A DNA stretch of 64,000 bases from Cocleimonas flava (GTDB lineage: Bacteria; Pseudomonadota; Gammaproteobacteria; Thiotrichales; Thiotrichaceae), in NCBI RefSeq assembly GCF_004339015.1, contig NZ_SMFQ01000003.1, forward strand, positions 1,054,001 to 1,118,000. The letters are read 5' to 3'. Below the pieces are notes generated by a model. That model made no database searches and was not told the DNA's origin. It was given only the letters and a program-made list of their open reading frames with translations. Each line of letters begins with the position of its first letter. Position 1 is the first letter of the stretch. Shown one piece after another: positions 1 through 9,069 of this stretch. A program made the translations under genes and the position numbers.

Positions 1-21
1 AAGCTAACAAATATGTAGACA

Positions 22-52
22 TAAAAAAGCCGCCTGATAGACAAGGCGGCTT
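22..52 (-). terminator. Rho-independent terminator of the rplS operon
   Basis: A GC-rich hairpin has arms GCCGCCT at 29-35 and AGGCGGC at 44-50. On the minus strand it is followed by a T-run, seen as A at 23-28. It lies 18 nt past the rplS stop codon and so closes the rpsP-rimM-trmD-rplS transcript. Confidence 0.9.
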
Positions 53-69
53 CTTCAAAAAGTAAATAA

Positions 70-414
70 TTATACTTTTTCTTTGATTCTTGCTGCTTTA
101 CCAGTAAGACCACGTAAATAGTAAAGCTTTGCGCGACGCACATCACCTTTACGCTTCACTTCAATACCAGCGATAGTCTGACTATAAGTCTGGAAAACAC
201 GCTCAACACCTTCACCGTAAGAAATCTTACGAACAGTAAACGCAGAATTCAAACCACGGTTTCTAATTGCGATAACAACGCCTTCGAAAACCTGAATACG
301 CTCACGCTCCCCTTCTACAACCTTTACTGAAACAGCAACTGTATCTCCAGGGTTAAAATCAGGAACTTCTTTGCTCATTTGTGCGGCTTCAATTGCCTGA
401 ATAATCGTACTCAT
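70..414 (-). CDS. rplS: 50S ribosomal protein L19
   Basis: This 114-residue protein matches bacterial L19 in length and sequence, including the segment [16 protein letters not shown] and the C-terminal [16 protein letters not shown]19 sits at the 30S-50S interface of the ribosome. It is the last gene of the conserved rpsP-rimM-trmD-rplS operon, 23 nt after trmD, and is followed by a strong terminator. The start is the ATG giving [13 protein letters not shown], as usual for proteobacterial L19. Confidence 0.97.
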   Translation of the reverse strand: MSTIIQAIEAAQMSKEVPDFNPGDTVAVSVKVVEGERERIQVFEGVVIAIRNRGLNSAFTVRKISYGEGVERVFQTYSQTIAGIEVKRKGDVRRAKLYYLRGLTGKAARIKEKV

Positions 415-437
415 TTATATACCTCTAAACCTATGTA

Positions 438-1172
438 TTATTTCTTCAAATATTCATCAAGTAATTTCTGATCTTCATCACTCAATGCTCTGTTTTCTAA
501 TAAATCAGGACGTTTTTCAAAAGTTCTTCCTAACGCCTGTTTTCTTCGCCAAATAGCAATCGCCTTATGATCACCACTCTTTAAAACTGCTGGCACATCC
601 AAGTCTTCTACAACCTCTGGCCTAGTGTAATGGCCATGGTCTAATAAATTATCGCTAAATGAATCCTGTTCTGCTGACTCATTGTGCCCTAACACCGATG
701 GTAGTAGACGAGTTATTCCGTCTATTACTACCATTGCACCAAGTTCACCACCACTTAAAACATAATCACCTATCGACCATTCCTCGTCGACTTCCAACTC
801 GATTACGCGTTCATCAATACCTTCATATCGACCACATAACAAAATCAGCGATTGCTCATTAACCGAAGTATCTAGCAACATTGATTGTTCTAACGGTTTA
901 CCTTGGGGACTCAAGTAAATTACTTTCGTCTTTTCAGGTGCACTTTTTTTAACTTCGCGAATTGTTTTCAACAAACAATCTGCTTTCATGACCATTCCTG
1001 GCCCACCACCATAAGGACGATCATCAACCGTTCGATGAACATCTTCTGTTTGATCCCGAGGGTTCCAACAGTGCAGCTCAATTAAATTACGTTTTTCTGC
1101 CCTTCCCGTTACACCAAACCCTGCAACAGTTTCAACCATTTCAGGCATCAGAGTAATCACGTCAAAGCGCAT
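438..1172 (-). CDS. trmD: tRNA (guanine37-N1)-methyltransferase
   Basis: TrmD methylates N1 of G37 next to the anticodon of certain tRNAs, using S-adenosylmethionine, and so prevents +1 frameshifting. The 244 residues fit the family. Visible hallmarks are the start [12 protein letters not shown], the segment [14 protein letters not shown], and the SPOUT trefoil-knot SAM site around [13 protein letters not shown] and [16 protein letters not shown]. It lies between rimM (6 nt away) and rplS, the standard operon order. Confidence 0.97.
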   Translation of the reverse strand: MRFDVITLMPEMVETVAGFGVTGRAEKRNLIELHCWNPRDQTEDVHRTVDDRPYGGGPGMVMKADCLLKTIREVKKSAPEKTKVIYLSPQGKPLEQSMLLDTSVNEQSLILLCGRYEGIDERVIELEVDEEWSIGDYVLSGGELGAMVVIDGITRLLPSVLGHNESAEQDSFSDNLLDHGHYTRPEVVEDLDVPAVLKSGDHKAIAIWRRKQALGRTFEKRPDLLENRALSDEDQKLLDEYLKK

Positions 1173-1178
1173 GGGAAC

Positions 1179-1706
1179 CTAAAACTCTGGATCCCAATCA
1201 ACAATCATCAAAGATTTTTCAAGGTCAATAGACTGTATAACATCACCCATTAAATAAGGCAGCATACGTTCTTTAACCTCTACACCGTCAGTATCTTTAA
1301 CAACAAAAACGTCATTACTGCCAGTATCGAAAAGCCAGTCAATTTGACCTAACTTTTCACCTTCTATTGTTTCTACTGAAAGACCTATCAGGTCTCGCCA
1401 GTAATACTCACCTTCGGATAGTTTCTTTAATTGATCCTTGTGGATTGCAATTTCAGAACCTACAAAAGCTTCAGCTTGATCGCGATATTGGGTATTTTCG
1501 AGCAAAGCGATAATATTCTTACCTTGCTTTTTACCATCAATAATCTTAATCGATTTCCAATCATCGCCTCTTCTCTTGATAAACCACTCTTTATATTCAG
1601 TGATTTGCTCACGAGGAGACGTATGAGAAAAAATCTTAACCCATCCTTTAATTCCATGTACTCCTGAGATTTCGCCCAGAGTGATGTAATCGCTAGATTG
1701 GCTCAT
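1179..1706 (-). CDS. rimM: 16S rRNA processing protein RimM
   Basis: RimM is a 30S maturation factor that binds S19 and helps assemble the 30S head. The 175 residues show the two expected parts: an N-terminal beta-barrel with ISGVHGIKGWVKIFS near residues 14-28, and a C-terminal PRC-barrel domain with YYWRDLIGLSVET and GSNDVFVVK. It lies 12 nt downstream of rpsP and 6 nt upstream of trmD, so all four genes are probably cotranscribed. Confidence 0.95.
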   Translation of the reverse strand: MSQSSDYITLGEISGVHGIKGWVKIFSHTSPREQITEYKEWFIKRRGDDWKSIKIIDGKKQGKNIIALLENTQYRDQAEAFVGSEIAIHKDQLKKLSEGEYYWRDLIGLSVETIEGEKLGQIDWLFDTGSNDVFVVKDTDGVEVKERMLPYLMGDVIQSIDLEKSLMIVDWDPEF

Positions 1707-1718
1707 ATAGCCTATCTA

Positions 1719-1970
1719 TTAAGCAGCAGCTTTAGCTGACTCTTTCAATAAAGTAGCAATACGTGTAGAAAGTTGTGCACCTTCTTTGATCCAATGATCA
1801 ACACGGTCTTGCTTAAGTTCTAAACGAACTTCCTGACCAGTAGCACGAGGATTAAAGAACCCTAGTCTTTCGATGTATCCACTGTCACGTGGTTTACGTG
1901 AATCAGTAACAACAATTTTGTAAAAAGGACGTTTCTTAGAACCGCCACGAGCCATACGGATTGTAACCAT
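1719..1970 (-). CDS. rpsP: 30S ribosomal protein S16
   Basis: The 83 residues match S16 along their length: [20 protein letters not shown] at the start, then [20 protein letters not shown]16 helps the 30S subunit assemble. It is the first gene of the operon with rimM, trmD and rplS. The 251-nt gap between it and ffh presumably holds the operon promoter, but I could not pick one with confidence. Confidence 0.97.
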   Translation of the reverse strand: MVTIRMARGGSKKRPFYKIVVTDSRKPRDSGYIERLGFFNPRATGQEVRLELKQDRVDHWIKEGAQLSTRIATLLKESAKAAA

Positions 1971-2221
1971 AATCTTAAAATCTCAATAAAATGTTAAATA
2001 CTAAAAATATTTATTTACCTGTTTAAATAACCGACAAATAAGATACTCGAGCAACTAACTATATCACCCTAAGGCAACAGAAAAATAATCGCGCAATTCT
2101 ACGCTTTTAAATAAAAAAAGAAAGTATATTTTGTACTGATTCAAAGAAAGTTAACAGTTTTCTATATTACTGGTCATTTTACGCATAAAAAAGACCTCTA
2201 AAACTGAAAACTCACATCGCA

Positions 2222-3601
2222 TTACATACCGGGAAAACCACCGCCACCGCCCATTCCTGGAGGCATTTGACCTTTCATGCCACGCATCATTTTCTTCAAG
2301 CCACCGCCTTTAAATTTCTTCATCATTTTACTCATTTGCTTATGTTGCTTGAGTAAACGATTTACATCTTGAATTTGAAGACCGCAACCAGCTGCGATAC
2401 GTTTTTTGCGTGAACCCTTAATGACCGCAGGAAAACGTCTTTCCTTTGGTGTCATCGAATTGATGATAGCCACCATGCGATTAACTTCTTTATCGCCAGC
2501 ACCATCTTGAACAGCCTGAGTCATTTTACCCATGCCAGGCAACTTATCCATTAAGCCACCCATTCCGCCCATTTTCTGCATTTGAAGCATTTGATTACGC
2601 AAATCCTCCAAATCAAACCCCTTACCCTTATTTAGCTTTTTCGCTAATTGCTGGGCATCTTTATGATCAACTTTGCGCTGAGCTTCTTCTACCAAAGAAA
2701 GTACATCACCCATACCAAGAATACGTGATGCCATTCTTTCTGGGTGGAATGGCTCTAGCTCATCAATCTTTTCACCCATACCGATGAACTTGATTGGCTT
2801 ACCAGTCACTTCACGAACAGATAAAGCTGCACCACCACGCGCATCACCATCAGCTTTGGTCAACACAACACCTGTAAGCGGTAATGCATCTCCAAACGCT
2901 TTAGCCGTGTTAGCAGCATCTTGACCCGTCATCGCATCAACGACAAACAGCGTTTCTACCGGTTTAACCGCGGCATGGATTAATTGAATTTCATCCATCA
3001 TGTCTGCATCGACATGCAAACGACCAGCTGTATCCACTAACAATACATCGATATGATTACGCTTGGCATAATCTAAGGCAGCAATTGCAATATCCACAGG
3101 AGACTGTTCAATATCACTTTCAATGAAAGTTGCCTCAACCTGACCCGCGAGGGTTTGTAACTGCTTGATTGCCGCAGGTCGATAAACATCACAACTCACC
3201 ATTGCGACTGTTTTCTTTTCTCTTTCTTGCAGAAGCTTGGCTAATTTACCCGCGGTAGTCGTTTTACCTGCACCTTGCAAACCCGCCATTAATACAACAG
3301 CAGGTGGTTGAGCATTTAAATCAAGAGACTCGTTGGCCTCACCCATGATTTTGACAAGCTCGTCATTAACGACCTTAACCAGTGCCTGACCAGGAGACAA
3401 ACTCCCCTGCACTTCAACACCAATGGCGCGTTCTTTAACTTTATCAACAAAGGTTCTAACGACTGGCAACGCAACATCAGCTTCCAATAACGCCATGCGC
3501 ACTTCACGCATAGCCTCTTTAATATTATCTTCTGTTAGTCGCGCCTGACCTTTCAGCTTCTTGACTGTATGGGAAAGACGATCACTTAAATTCTCAAACA
3601 T
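2222..3601 (-). CDS. ffh: Signal recognition particle protein Ffh
   Basis: Ffh is the GTPase subunit of the signal recognition particle, which pairs with 4.5S RNA and targets nascent membrane proteins to FtsY and SecYEG. The 459 residues show the N domain, then the G domain with GLQGAGKTT near 107-115, DTAGR at 190-194 and TKADGDARGG near 248-257. The Met-rich M domain follows from about residue 300, with the RNA-binding segment PKERRFPAVIKGSRKKRIAAG broken here at its core. The tail is Met- and Gly-rich, as usual. It is transcribed divergently from ypjD. Confidence 0.97.
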   Translation of the reverse strand: MFENLSDRLSHTVKKLKGQARLTEDNIKEAMREVRMALLEADVALPVVRTFVDKVKERAIGVEVQGSLSPGQALVKVVNDELVKIMGEANESLDLNAQPPAVVLMAGLQGAGKTTTAGKLAKLLQEREKKTVAMVSCDVYRPAAIKQLQTLAGQVEATFIESDIEQSPVDIAIAALDYAKRNHIDVLLVDTAGRLHVDADMMDEIQLIHAAVKPVETLFVVDAMTGQDAANTAKAFGDALPLTGVVLTKADGDARGGAALSVREVTGKPIKFIGMGEKIDELEPFHPERMASRILGMGDVLSLVEEAQRKVDHKDAQQLAKKLNKGKGFDLEDLRNQMLQMQKMGGMGGLMDKLPGMGKMTQAVQDGAGDKEVNRMVAIINSMTPKERRFPAVIKGSRKKRIAAGCGLQIQDVNRLLKQHKQMSKMMKKFKGGGLKKMMRGMKGQMPPGMGGGGGFPGM

Positions 3602-3850
3602 TTATAAATACTCTTTTATGTTTTGTTCTTTTCTTTAAAATAGGCCTTTAGATTAGCCTTAAACAACTCTATAAATAAAAAGTTATTCTTTAATTAATTT
3701 TTTAAACGACAAGTAATCGCCTAGTATAACATTAGCTTTCATTACTCTATAATGAATATCTTAGTCGACACGCATTATAATTAGAGACGAACAAAATTTC
3801 ATCCCGGTTAATCAAAGATATTTTTAAAGAGATCAAACAGACGATAACTC

Positions 3851-4714
3851 ATGACAGCTAACTTATTGAACTTTGCGGCGATTATATTCTATTTAATCAG
3901 TTGGTACATGATAACTGCCTGTGTACGTGCCAGCATTGAAAACCCAGAGAACTGTAAGGAGAAAAGAAAATACTTTTTCTTAATATGGTTTGTGGCGTTA
4001 GCTATTCATATTACCAGCATTCATTTACCCGTAATGAACGGCGAACCCTTATCGTTTAGCTTTTTTACACTGTCATCCTATGTGATGTGGTTTATCAGTT
4101 TATTACTATTCATCACAACCATTAGCAGAAAGATTGAATCACTAGCGATCATCATATTACCGATCACTATACTTAGTATTCTTTTAAGTACCACCATTGG
4201 TTCAGGCTCCGAAAGAGTCGTGCACATGCACAGCGGTCTGGGCATTCACATTTTAATCTCGCTTTTGGCATACAGCGTATTAATGCTGGCATCATTCCAG
4301 TCGCTTCTACTGCATACCCAAAACAAACACTTACACAATCGTCAAAATAACGGCTTCATTCGCTCACTCCCATCACTGGAAGATATGGAGCACTTTCTAT
4401 TTAGGTTGATCACCATTGGCGTGATTTTGTTAACAATCAGTTTAATTTCTGGTTTTTATTATCTGGAAAACCTATTCGGCTCCAATGTGGCGCATAAAAC
4501 CATTTTGTCGATCATCTCATGGGTGATTTTTACTTCCCTGCTTGTTGGACGATGGAAATATGGCTGGCGCGGAAAAACAGCCGTGCGCTGGACACTCGCT
4601 GGCTTTCTTGTCTTGGCCTTAGCCTTTTTTGGCTCTAAATTCATTCAGGAATTTGTCATCGATAAAGACATCGCACAGATTGGCACCCCCCTACTTATAG
4701 ACAGAAATAGTTAA
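3851..4714 (+). CDS. ypjD: YpjD/CcsA-type inner membrane protein
   Basis: This 287-residue multi-spanning membrane protein belongs to the cytochrome c assembly (CcsA) superfamily in its YpjD branch, which is typically found next to ffh. The segment SGLGIHILISLLAYSVLML near residues 127-145 and the His-rich membrane region fit the family. The function of this branch is not settled; a link to cytochrome biogenesis is inferred only from homology. The last 15-20 residues (from about IDKDIAQIGTP) look like an extension past the usual end. That tail is partly encoded by a copy of the dispersed CACCCCCCTACTT element. corC follows 5 nt later. Confidence 0.85.
   Translation: MTANLLNFAAIIFYLISWYMITACVRASIENPENCKEKRKYFFLIWFVALAIHITSIHLPVMNGEPLSFSFFTLSSYVMWFISLLLFITTISRKIESLAIIILPITILSILLSTTIGSGSERVVHMHSGLGIHILISLLAYSVLMLASFQSLLLHTQNKHLHNRQNNGFIRSLPSLEDMEHFLFRLITIGVILLTISLISGFYYLENLFGSNVAHKTILSIISWVIFTSLLVGRWKYGWRGKTAVRWTLAGFLVLALAFFGSKFIQEFVIDKDIAQIGTPLLIDRNS
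4684..4696 (+). repeat. C6TACTT element core, inside the ypjD 3' end
   Basis: An exact copy of the 13-bp core CACCCCCCTACTT, continuing ATAGACA much like the copy at 34552-34578 (ATAGGCA). It lacks the downstream T-run and is read as part of the ypjD tail (GTPLL). Confidence 0.7.
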
Positions 4715-4719
4715 AGCCT

Positions 4720-6009
4720 GTGAACATCAATGAAACTCCGATAGGAGTATTATTTCTATTGCTCGTGATTTTGTTTCTCATGTCGGCATTCTTTTCCGGA
4801 ACAGAAACGGCATTAATGTCGTTAAATCGCTACAAGCTCAAGCACCTATCGAAAAAAAATAAAGGTGCGAAACTCGCGATGCAGTTACTGCAAAAGCCTG
4901 ATCGACTGATTGGCGTGATTTTAATTGGCAATAATCTGGTCAATATACTGATTACCCAGTTAGCCACCTATCTAGGGTTTCGTCTCGGCGGAAGTGCAGG
5001 CGTAGCAATCGCCACCGGCTTATTAACACTGGCATTATTAGTCTTCGCCGAAGTAACTCCCAAAACCATCGCAGCGTTGCGTTCAGAACAAATCGCCCTG
5101 CCCGCATCCTATATTTATGTGGTCATGCTGAAGTTTGCCTACCCACTGGTTTGGGTAATCAATATCATTGCAAATACCGTCGTGCGTCTTGTGGGGGTAG
5201 ACCCAAACGTCACCGACAATCAATCACTCAGCCCGGAAGAACTCAAAACCGTCGTCAACGAAGCCAGCGGATTAATCCCCGAAAACCATCAAGACATGCT
5301 AATGCGCGTGCTCGATATGGAATCAACCACTGTCGAAGACATCATGATTCCACGTACCGACATCAGCGGCATTGATCTTGCCGACGACTGGAATGATATT
5401 GAAGAACAAATTCTTCGCAGCAACTTTACCCGCCTCCTGATGTATCGAGGCAGCATTAATAATATCGTTGGCTTTTTACACTTACGTCGCATCTTGCCAC
5501 TATTTCACGAAGGTAAAATGGATCGTGAACGTTTTGAAAACCTCATATCTCCTGCCCACTTCACCCCAGAAGGTGTTCCTTTGACGCAGCAATTGATTAA
5601 CTTTCAAGACGAACGCAGACGTATGTCATTGGTGGTCGATGAATACGGAGACATTCAAGGGCTTGTCACGCTCGAAGATATTCTCGAAGAAATCGTTGGC
5701 CAATTCTCAACATCACCCGCCAACTTCGATTATGAAGCTAAAGTAAACGAAGACGGTTCAATCTGGATCGAAGGTGCGATGCATATCCGTGACATTAATC
5801 GTCAACTGAATATGGAATTACCTACCGACGGGGCAAAAACAATTAATGGACTAGTCACCGAAGAACTCGGCCAGATTCCCACCCCGGGAACCAGCATTCT
5901 GATTAACGACTACCCAATGGAAATCAGAAAAACACAGAATAATGTGATTAAAACACTGATTCTTTATCCACGCATAAATGATCACAAACGTACTGAAGAA
6001 ACAGAATAA
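4720..6009 (+). CDS. CNNM/CorC-family protein (DUF21-CBS-CorC_HlyC)
   Basis: This 429-residue membrane protein has the three-part build of the YfjD/CNNM family. The N-terminal DUF21 domain carries hydrophobic segments and the motif SAFFSGTETALMSLNRYKL (residues about 22-40). Two CBS domains follow at about 195-320, with MIPRTDISGID and LVVDEYGDIQGLVTLEDILE. A CorC_HlyC domain lies at about 340-425. Such proteins are implicated in divalent cation (Mg2+ or Co2+) homeostasis. The chosen start is GTG at 4720, directly after ypjD. The two genes are probably cotranscribed. Confidence 0.9.
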   Translation: MNINETPIGVLFLLLVILFLMSAFFSGTETALMSLNRYKLKHLSKKNKGAKLAMQLLQKPDRLIGVILIGNNLVNILITQLATYLGFRLGGSAGVAIATGLLTLALLVFAEVTPKTIAALRSEQIALPASYIYVVMLKFAYPLVWVINIIANTVVRLVGVDPNVTDNQSLSPEELKTVVNEASGLIPENHQDMLMRVLDMESTTVEDIMIPRTDISGIDLADDWNDIEEQILRSNFTRLLMYRGSINNIVGFLHLRRILPLFHEGKMDRERFENLISPAHFTPEGVPLTQQLINFQDERRRMSLVVDEYGDIQGLVTLEDILEEIVGQFSTSPANFDYEAKVNEDGSIWIEGAMHIRDINRQLNMELPTDGAKTINGLVTEELGQIPTPGTSILINDYPMEIRKTQNNVIKTLILYPRINDHKRTEETE

Positions 6010-6088
6010 TAAAACTACGATTTAAATCGACAACATTTACCCACAACATACACCTAAGAACACATACCAAAAAATAAGAGCAACACTC

Positions 6089-7462
6089 ATGGCAAAACCT
6101 AAGACTGAATACCATTGCACCTCCTGTGGCACCGTTCACATTAAATGGGAAGGTCAATGCGGCGAATGCAAGGAATGGAACACACTTGAAGAAAGCGCCG
6201 TACAAAGTAGCTCAGCTGCCGGTACTGTGGCAGCCAAAGGCAGTCGCTTTCAAAGTTATTCGGGTGATGTCGGACAAATAAAATCGATTAAAGATATCGA
6301 CCTGAAAGCCGTACCTAGAACCAAAACAGGCTTATCAGAACTGGATCGCACATTAGGCGGTGGATTAGTCCAGGGTTCCGTTACATTGATTGGTGGTGAT
6401 CCTGGTATTGGCAAATCAACCATCCTGATTCAAACACTCGCCAGCCTGACTGACTTGCGCACGCTCTACGTCACAGGTGAGGAATCCTTACAGCAAGTAT
6501 CGATGCGCGCCACGCGATTAGAACTCCCGACAGAGCCATTACGCCTTCTCACCGAAACCTGTGTCGAGCGTATTATCGAACACGCCATGCACGAAAAACC
6601 CGATGTGATGGTTATCGACTCGATTCAAACCATCCACACCGAAGAACTTAACTCTGCGCCAGGTGGTGTCAGTCAGGTGCGTGAAGCTACTGCAAGATTG
6701 ACTCGCTTTGCCAAACAAACCAACACCTCATTATTCATCGCAGGTCACGTCACCAAAGAAGGTACCCTCGCAGGACCACGCGTGTTAGAACACATGGTCG
6801 ATACGGTACTCTATTTTGAAGGAGACCCCGGTGGACGCTACAGAATTTTACGCGCCGTAAAAAATCGTTTTGGCGCAGTCAATGAACTCGGTGTTTTCGC
6901 GATGACCGAAAAAGGCTTGATTGGTGTAAACAACCCTTCCGCCATTTTCCTCTCACGTCACGAAGAACCAGTTGCAGGCAGTGTGATCATGGTTACTCGA
7001 GAAGGCACACGTCCACTGTTAGTTGAAGTACAGGCGCTCGTTGATGACAGCCACGGGCAACAAGCAAGACGAGTCGTCATCGGCCTAGAACAAAACCGCA
7101 TCAATATGTTACTTGCGGTTCTGCATCGCCACGGCGGTGTATCCATGTTCGATCAAGACGTCTTCATCAATGTCGTTGGTGGCATGAAAATTACTGAGAC
7201 TGGCGCCGACCTCGCAATGATACTTGCCGCGTTATCTAGCTTCCGCAATAAACCACACCCATCAGATTTAATCGTCTTCGGAGAAATCGGCCTAGCCGGA
7301 GAAATTCGTCCCGTACCGAATGGCGAAGAACGCCTCAAAGAAGCCGCCAAGCACGGCTACAAACGCGCGATTATTCCAAAAGGTAATATGCCGCAAAAGG
7401 GCATTCCGGGAATGAAAATCATGACTGCGCAACGCTTGGAAGATGCTTTGGATTATCTTTAG
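6089..7462 (+). CDS. radA: DNA repair protein RadA
   Basis: RadA is a RecA-like ATPase that drives branch migration and processing of recombination intermediates. The 457 residues show an N-terminal C4 zinc finger (Cys10, Cys13, Cys24, Cys27), Walker A GGDPGIGKST at about 102-111, the RadA signature KNRFG and a C-terminal Lon-protease-like domain with GEIGLAGEIRPV. Length and architecture are full. A half copy of the dispersed element lies just past the stop codon, where the FRG gene also ends. Confidence 0.97.
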   Translation: MAKPKTEYHCTSCGTVHIKWEGQCGECKEWNTLEESAVQSSSAAGTVAAKGSRFQSYSGDVGQIKSIKDIDLKAVPRTKTGLSELDRTLGGGLVQGSVTLIGGDPGIGKSTILIQTLASLTDLRTLYVTGEESLQQVSMRATRLELPTEPLRLLTETCVERIIEHAMHEKPDVMVIDSIQTIHTEELNSAPGGVSQVREATARLTRFAKQTNTSLFIAGHVTKEGTLAGPRVLEHMVDTVLYFEGDPGGRYRILRAVKNRFGAVNELGVFAMTEKGLIGVNNPSAIFLSRHEEPVAGSVIMVTREGTRPLLVEVQALVDDSHGQQARRVVIGLEQNRINMLLAVLHRHGGVSMFDQDVFINVVGGMKITETGADLAMILAALSSFRNKPHPSDLIVFGEIGLAGEIRPVPNGEERLKEAAKHGYKRAIIPKGNMPQKGIPGMKIMTAQRLEDALDYL

Positions 7463-7467
7463 AGGGG

Positions 7468-7482
7468 CTTTGGGGCACTTTT
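7468..7482 (+). repeat. Partial C6TACTT element (3' half)
   Basis: CTTTGGGGCACTTTT is identical to the 3' half of full copies such as 41051-41078, but the CACCCCCC half is missing. It sits between the radA stop and the convergent FRG-gene stop, so the junction of this accessory gene may have broken an element. Confidence 0.5.
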
Positions 7483-8578
7483 ACTTATTTAACAGTTTCG
7501 ATTCCATGCCATTAATATCTATAAGTCTCTTATTAAGCTCTATATTTGTTACAGAAGAAGGATCATGAACTAATTTATTTCTAAAACTCGTCAATTTTTT
7601 GAAATCTTTATATACCCTGCTATTTTCTGGATCATTATCCATTAAGACTATAAGTGCATGCTGATGCCTAAATACATTGGCTTCATATTTCTTAGCCAAA
7701 TCAATTATTTTATTTTGAAGTTTAGTCCATCGTTTTAAGAAATCACCGAGAGACTCAGATCCAATTACATTAACAGTTAAATGAGATTTGATTTCATCAC
7801 AAATAATTTTTAAACCGTCATTATCTGGATATAAAGCTGTTTCAGGAATTCGGTCAAAACCATTCCCCCAGAATGAATCAGTATTAGGAATTTCAAATTT
7901 TGCAATTAATCTACGATTAAGGTCTAACTCATCCTTTGAAAGATAGTCAGTTGTTATATCTTCTGTACCTATCAAGAATCCTTCTTGAAAATATGGTCTT
8001 AATGCGGAGGGGGGTGTAATACTAAGCAGCCTTATATTTACCAAATCATGCTCTGAATTAATTGATATCCTGTTAGTGTAATAAGGCAAACCAAAAACAT
8101 AAACATACGCCGTATTATTTCTATTATCTAATTGAGCGAAAGAACAAGCAACACGAAGGGACTGCGTAACATCTGATAGGGGAGTATCAGTCACCTCATA
8201 GTGCTGAAGTACACTCCATTGAATATACTTCTTTCTGTTTAATTCTTGATACCCCTCAATTTCTCTCGATTTAAATTCGTAACAAAGCATCTTGCTAGCA
8301 CTTTCAAGTAAATCAAAACGATATTCTAATTCTTCCTTAGATAAAGGGTCTCCTCTATAAATTGTTGGATAAAAAGTTGAAGAATCAGCTTTATTTTTAT
8401 AATCAGCCTTTTGCCCTCTATAAAACAATAAAAAGTCTTTGTTTTTATATGACAACTTAGCAACCTGTTTAACTAGCTCTTCATAAGATTTGACTTTGTA
8501 ACCAGCATCAACACCTACAGTTTTCACAGTTGTATGGGCCGATAACTCTATTGTTAAATTGCCGTGAATTTTTCTCAT
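7481..8578 (-). CDS. FRG-domain protein with C-terminal HEPN-like RNxxxH motif
   Basis: The N-terminal half is an FRG domain: LLFYRGQKADY near residues 51-60 carries the naming Phe/Tyr-Arg-Gly core. WSVLQHYEVTDTPLSDVTQ near 140-160 matches the family's LQHYG-x-PT-x-LLDxT block. The last 50 residues contain RNKLVH (333-338), the R-N-x3-H pattern of HEPN ribonuclease domains, inside a predicted helix pair. FRG proteins are of uncertain biochemistry and often occur in defence or toxin settings. The gene is visibly more AT-rich than radA and has no operon partner, which suggests acquisition. A nuclease role is inference from the motif only. Confidence 0.8.
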   Translation of the reverse strand: MRKIHGNLTIELSAHTTVKTVGVDAGYKVKSYEELVKQVAKLSYKNKDFLLFYRGQKADYKNKADSSTFYPTIYRGDPLSKEELEYRFDLLESASKMLCYEFKSREIEGYQELNRKKYIQWSVLQHYEVTDTPLSDVTQSLRVACSFAQLDNRNNTAYVYVFGLPYYTNRISINSEHDLVNIRLLSITPPSALRPYFQEGFLIGTEDITTDYLSKDELDLNRRLIAKFEIPNTDSFWGNGFDRIPETALYPDNDGLKIICDEIKSHLTVNVIGSESLGDFLKRWTKLQNKIIDLAKKYEANVFRHQHALIVLMDNDPENSRVYKDFKKLTSFRNKLVHDPSSVTNIELNKRLIDINGMESKLLNK

Positions 8579-8662
8579 TATTAAAGCCTGCTTTTAAGTT
8601 TTCTTAAATACGATCCATAAAATTAGATTATATATAACCTACAGTATAAATTTACAAGGTAA

Positions 8663-8732
8663 GAAATAATGGATCAGGATGAAGGTTGTTTCAGCGAAGA
8701 ATGAGCGAGTTTCCTTCAGCCCCATTATTTCC
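8663..8732. repeat. Long imperfect inverted repeat upstream of the FRG gene
   Basis: GAAATAATGG starts the left arm at 8663 and its exact complement CCATTATTTC ends the right arm near 8731. Inside, GATGAAGG at 8678-8685 pairs with CCTTCAGC at 8713-8720 with one mismatch. The arms enclose about 27 nt. Confidence 0.7.
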
Positions 8733-8780
8733 CCCCTTCACTTAAAACTATGATGTTTTAAAATTAACAGCATTTCTTTG

Positions 8781-8816
8781 GTTACTTTCTTTTTGCTGTA
8801 TTGAAAAGAAAGTAAC
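8781..8816. repeat. Perfect 13-bp inverted repeat
   Basis: GTTACTTTCTTTT at 8781-8793 is exactly complementary to AAAAGAAAGTAAC at 8804-8816, with a 10-nt loop. Similar TTACTTT-hairpins are common in gammaproteobacterial intergenic regions, as far as I recall. No T-run follows, so it is not a typical terminator. Confidence 0.75.
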
Positions 8817-8921
8817 TCGATGAGGTGAACCAATAAACGAGGAGAGCAATCAACCAACAAAGCAGCGAAAAAAAACCACTCAAGACCTAGTAACAAATTT
8901 AGCTTTCAAGATCGACCATCG

Positions 8922-9014
8922 TACGTCGACGATTCCTTACGGAATCTACGACGGACTTTCTTGGCTCTTGATGAGCCTAAGAAAGCCACCTCCCCACTTA
9001 CAGGCACTTTTTTA
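8922..9014 (+). repeat. Composite two-hairpin repeat, copy R1
   Basis: The first hairpin has arms of 12 nt around TTAC (GTCGACGATTCC with GGAATCTACGAC, 10 of 12 paired). The second pairs CTTTCTTGGCTC with GAGCC(T)AAGAAAG. A C6TACTT-type element with a T-run ends it at 8987-9013. It is related to R2 and R3 at 15.5-15.75 kb. Confidence 0.8.
8987..9013 (+). repeat. C6TACTT element, variant
   Basis: CACCTCCCCACTT, then ACAGGCAC and six T. It forms the 3' end of composite repeat R1. Confidence 0.7.
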
Positions 9015-9069
9015 TGCAATGATTATCTAATCTTTAATTTCATTACCGCTCAATCACCAAGCATTAACT

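Larger units (their letters stand above)
8579..9069. other. Repeat-dense intergenic stretch without a gene
   Basis: No reading frame here is convincing. In order it holds a long imperfect hairpin (8663-8732), a perfect 13-bp-stem hairpin (8781-8816) and a full copy of the composite two-hairpin repeat ending in a C6TACTT element (8922-9014). Confidence 0.7.
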
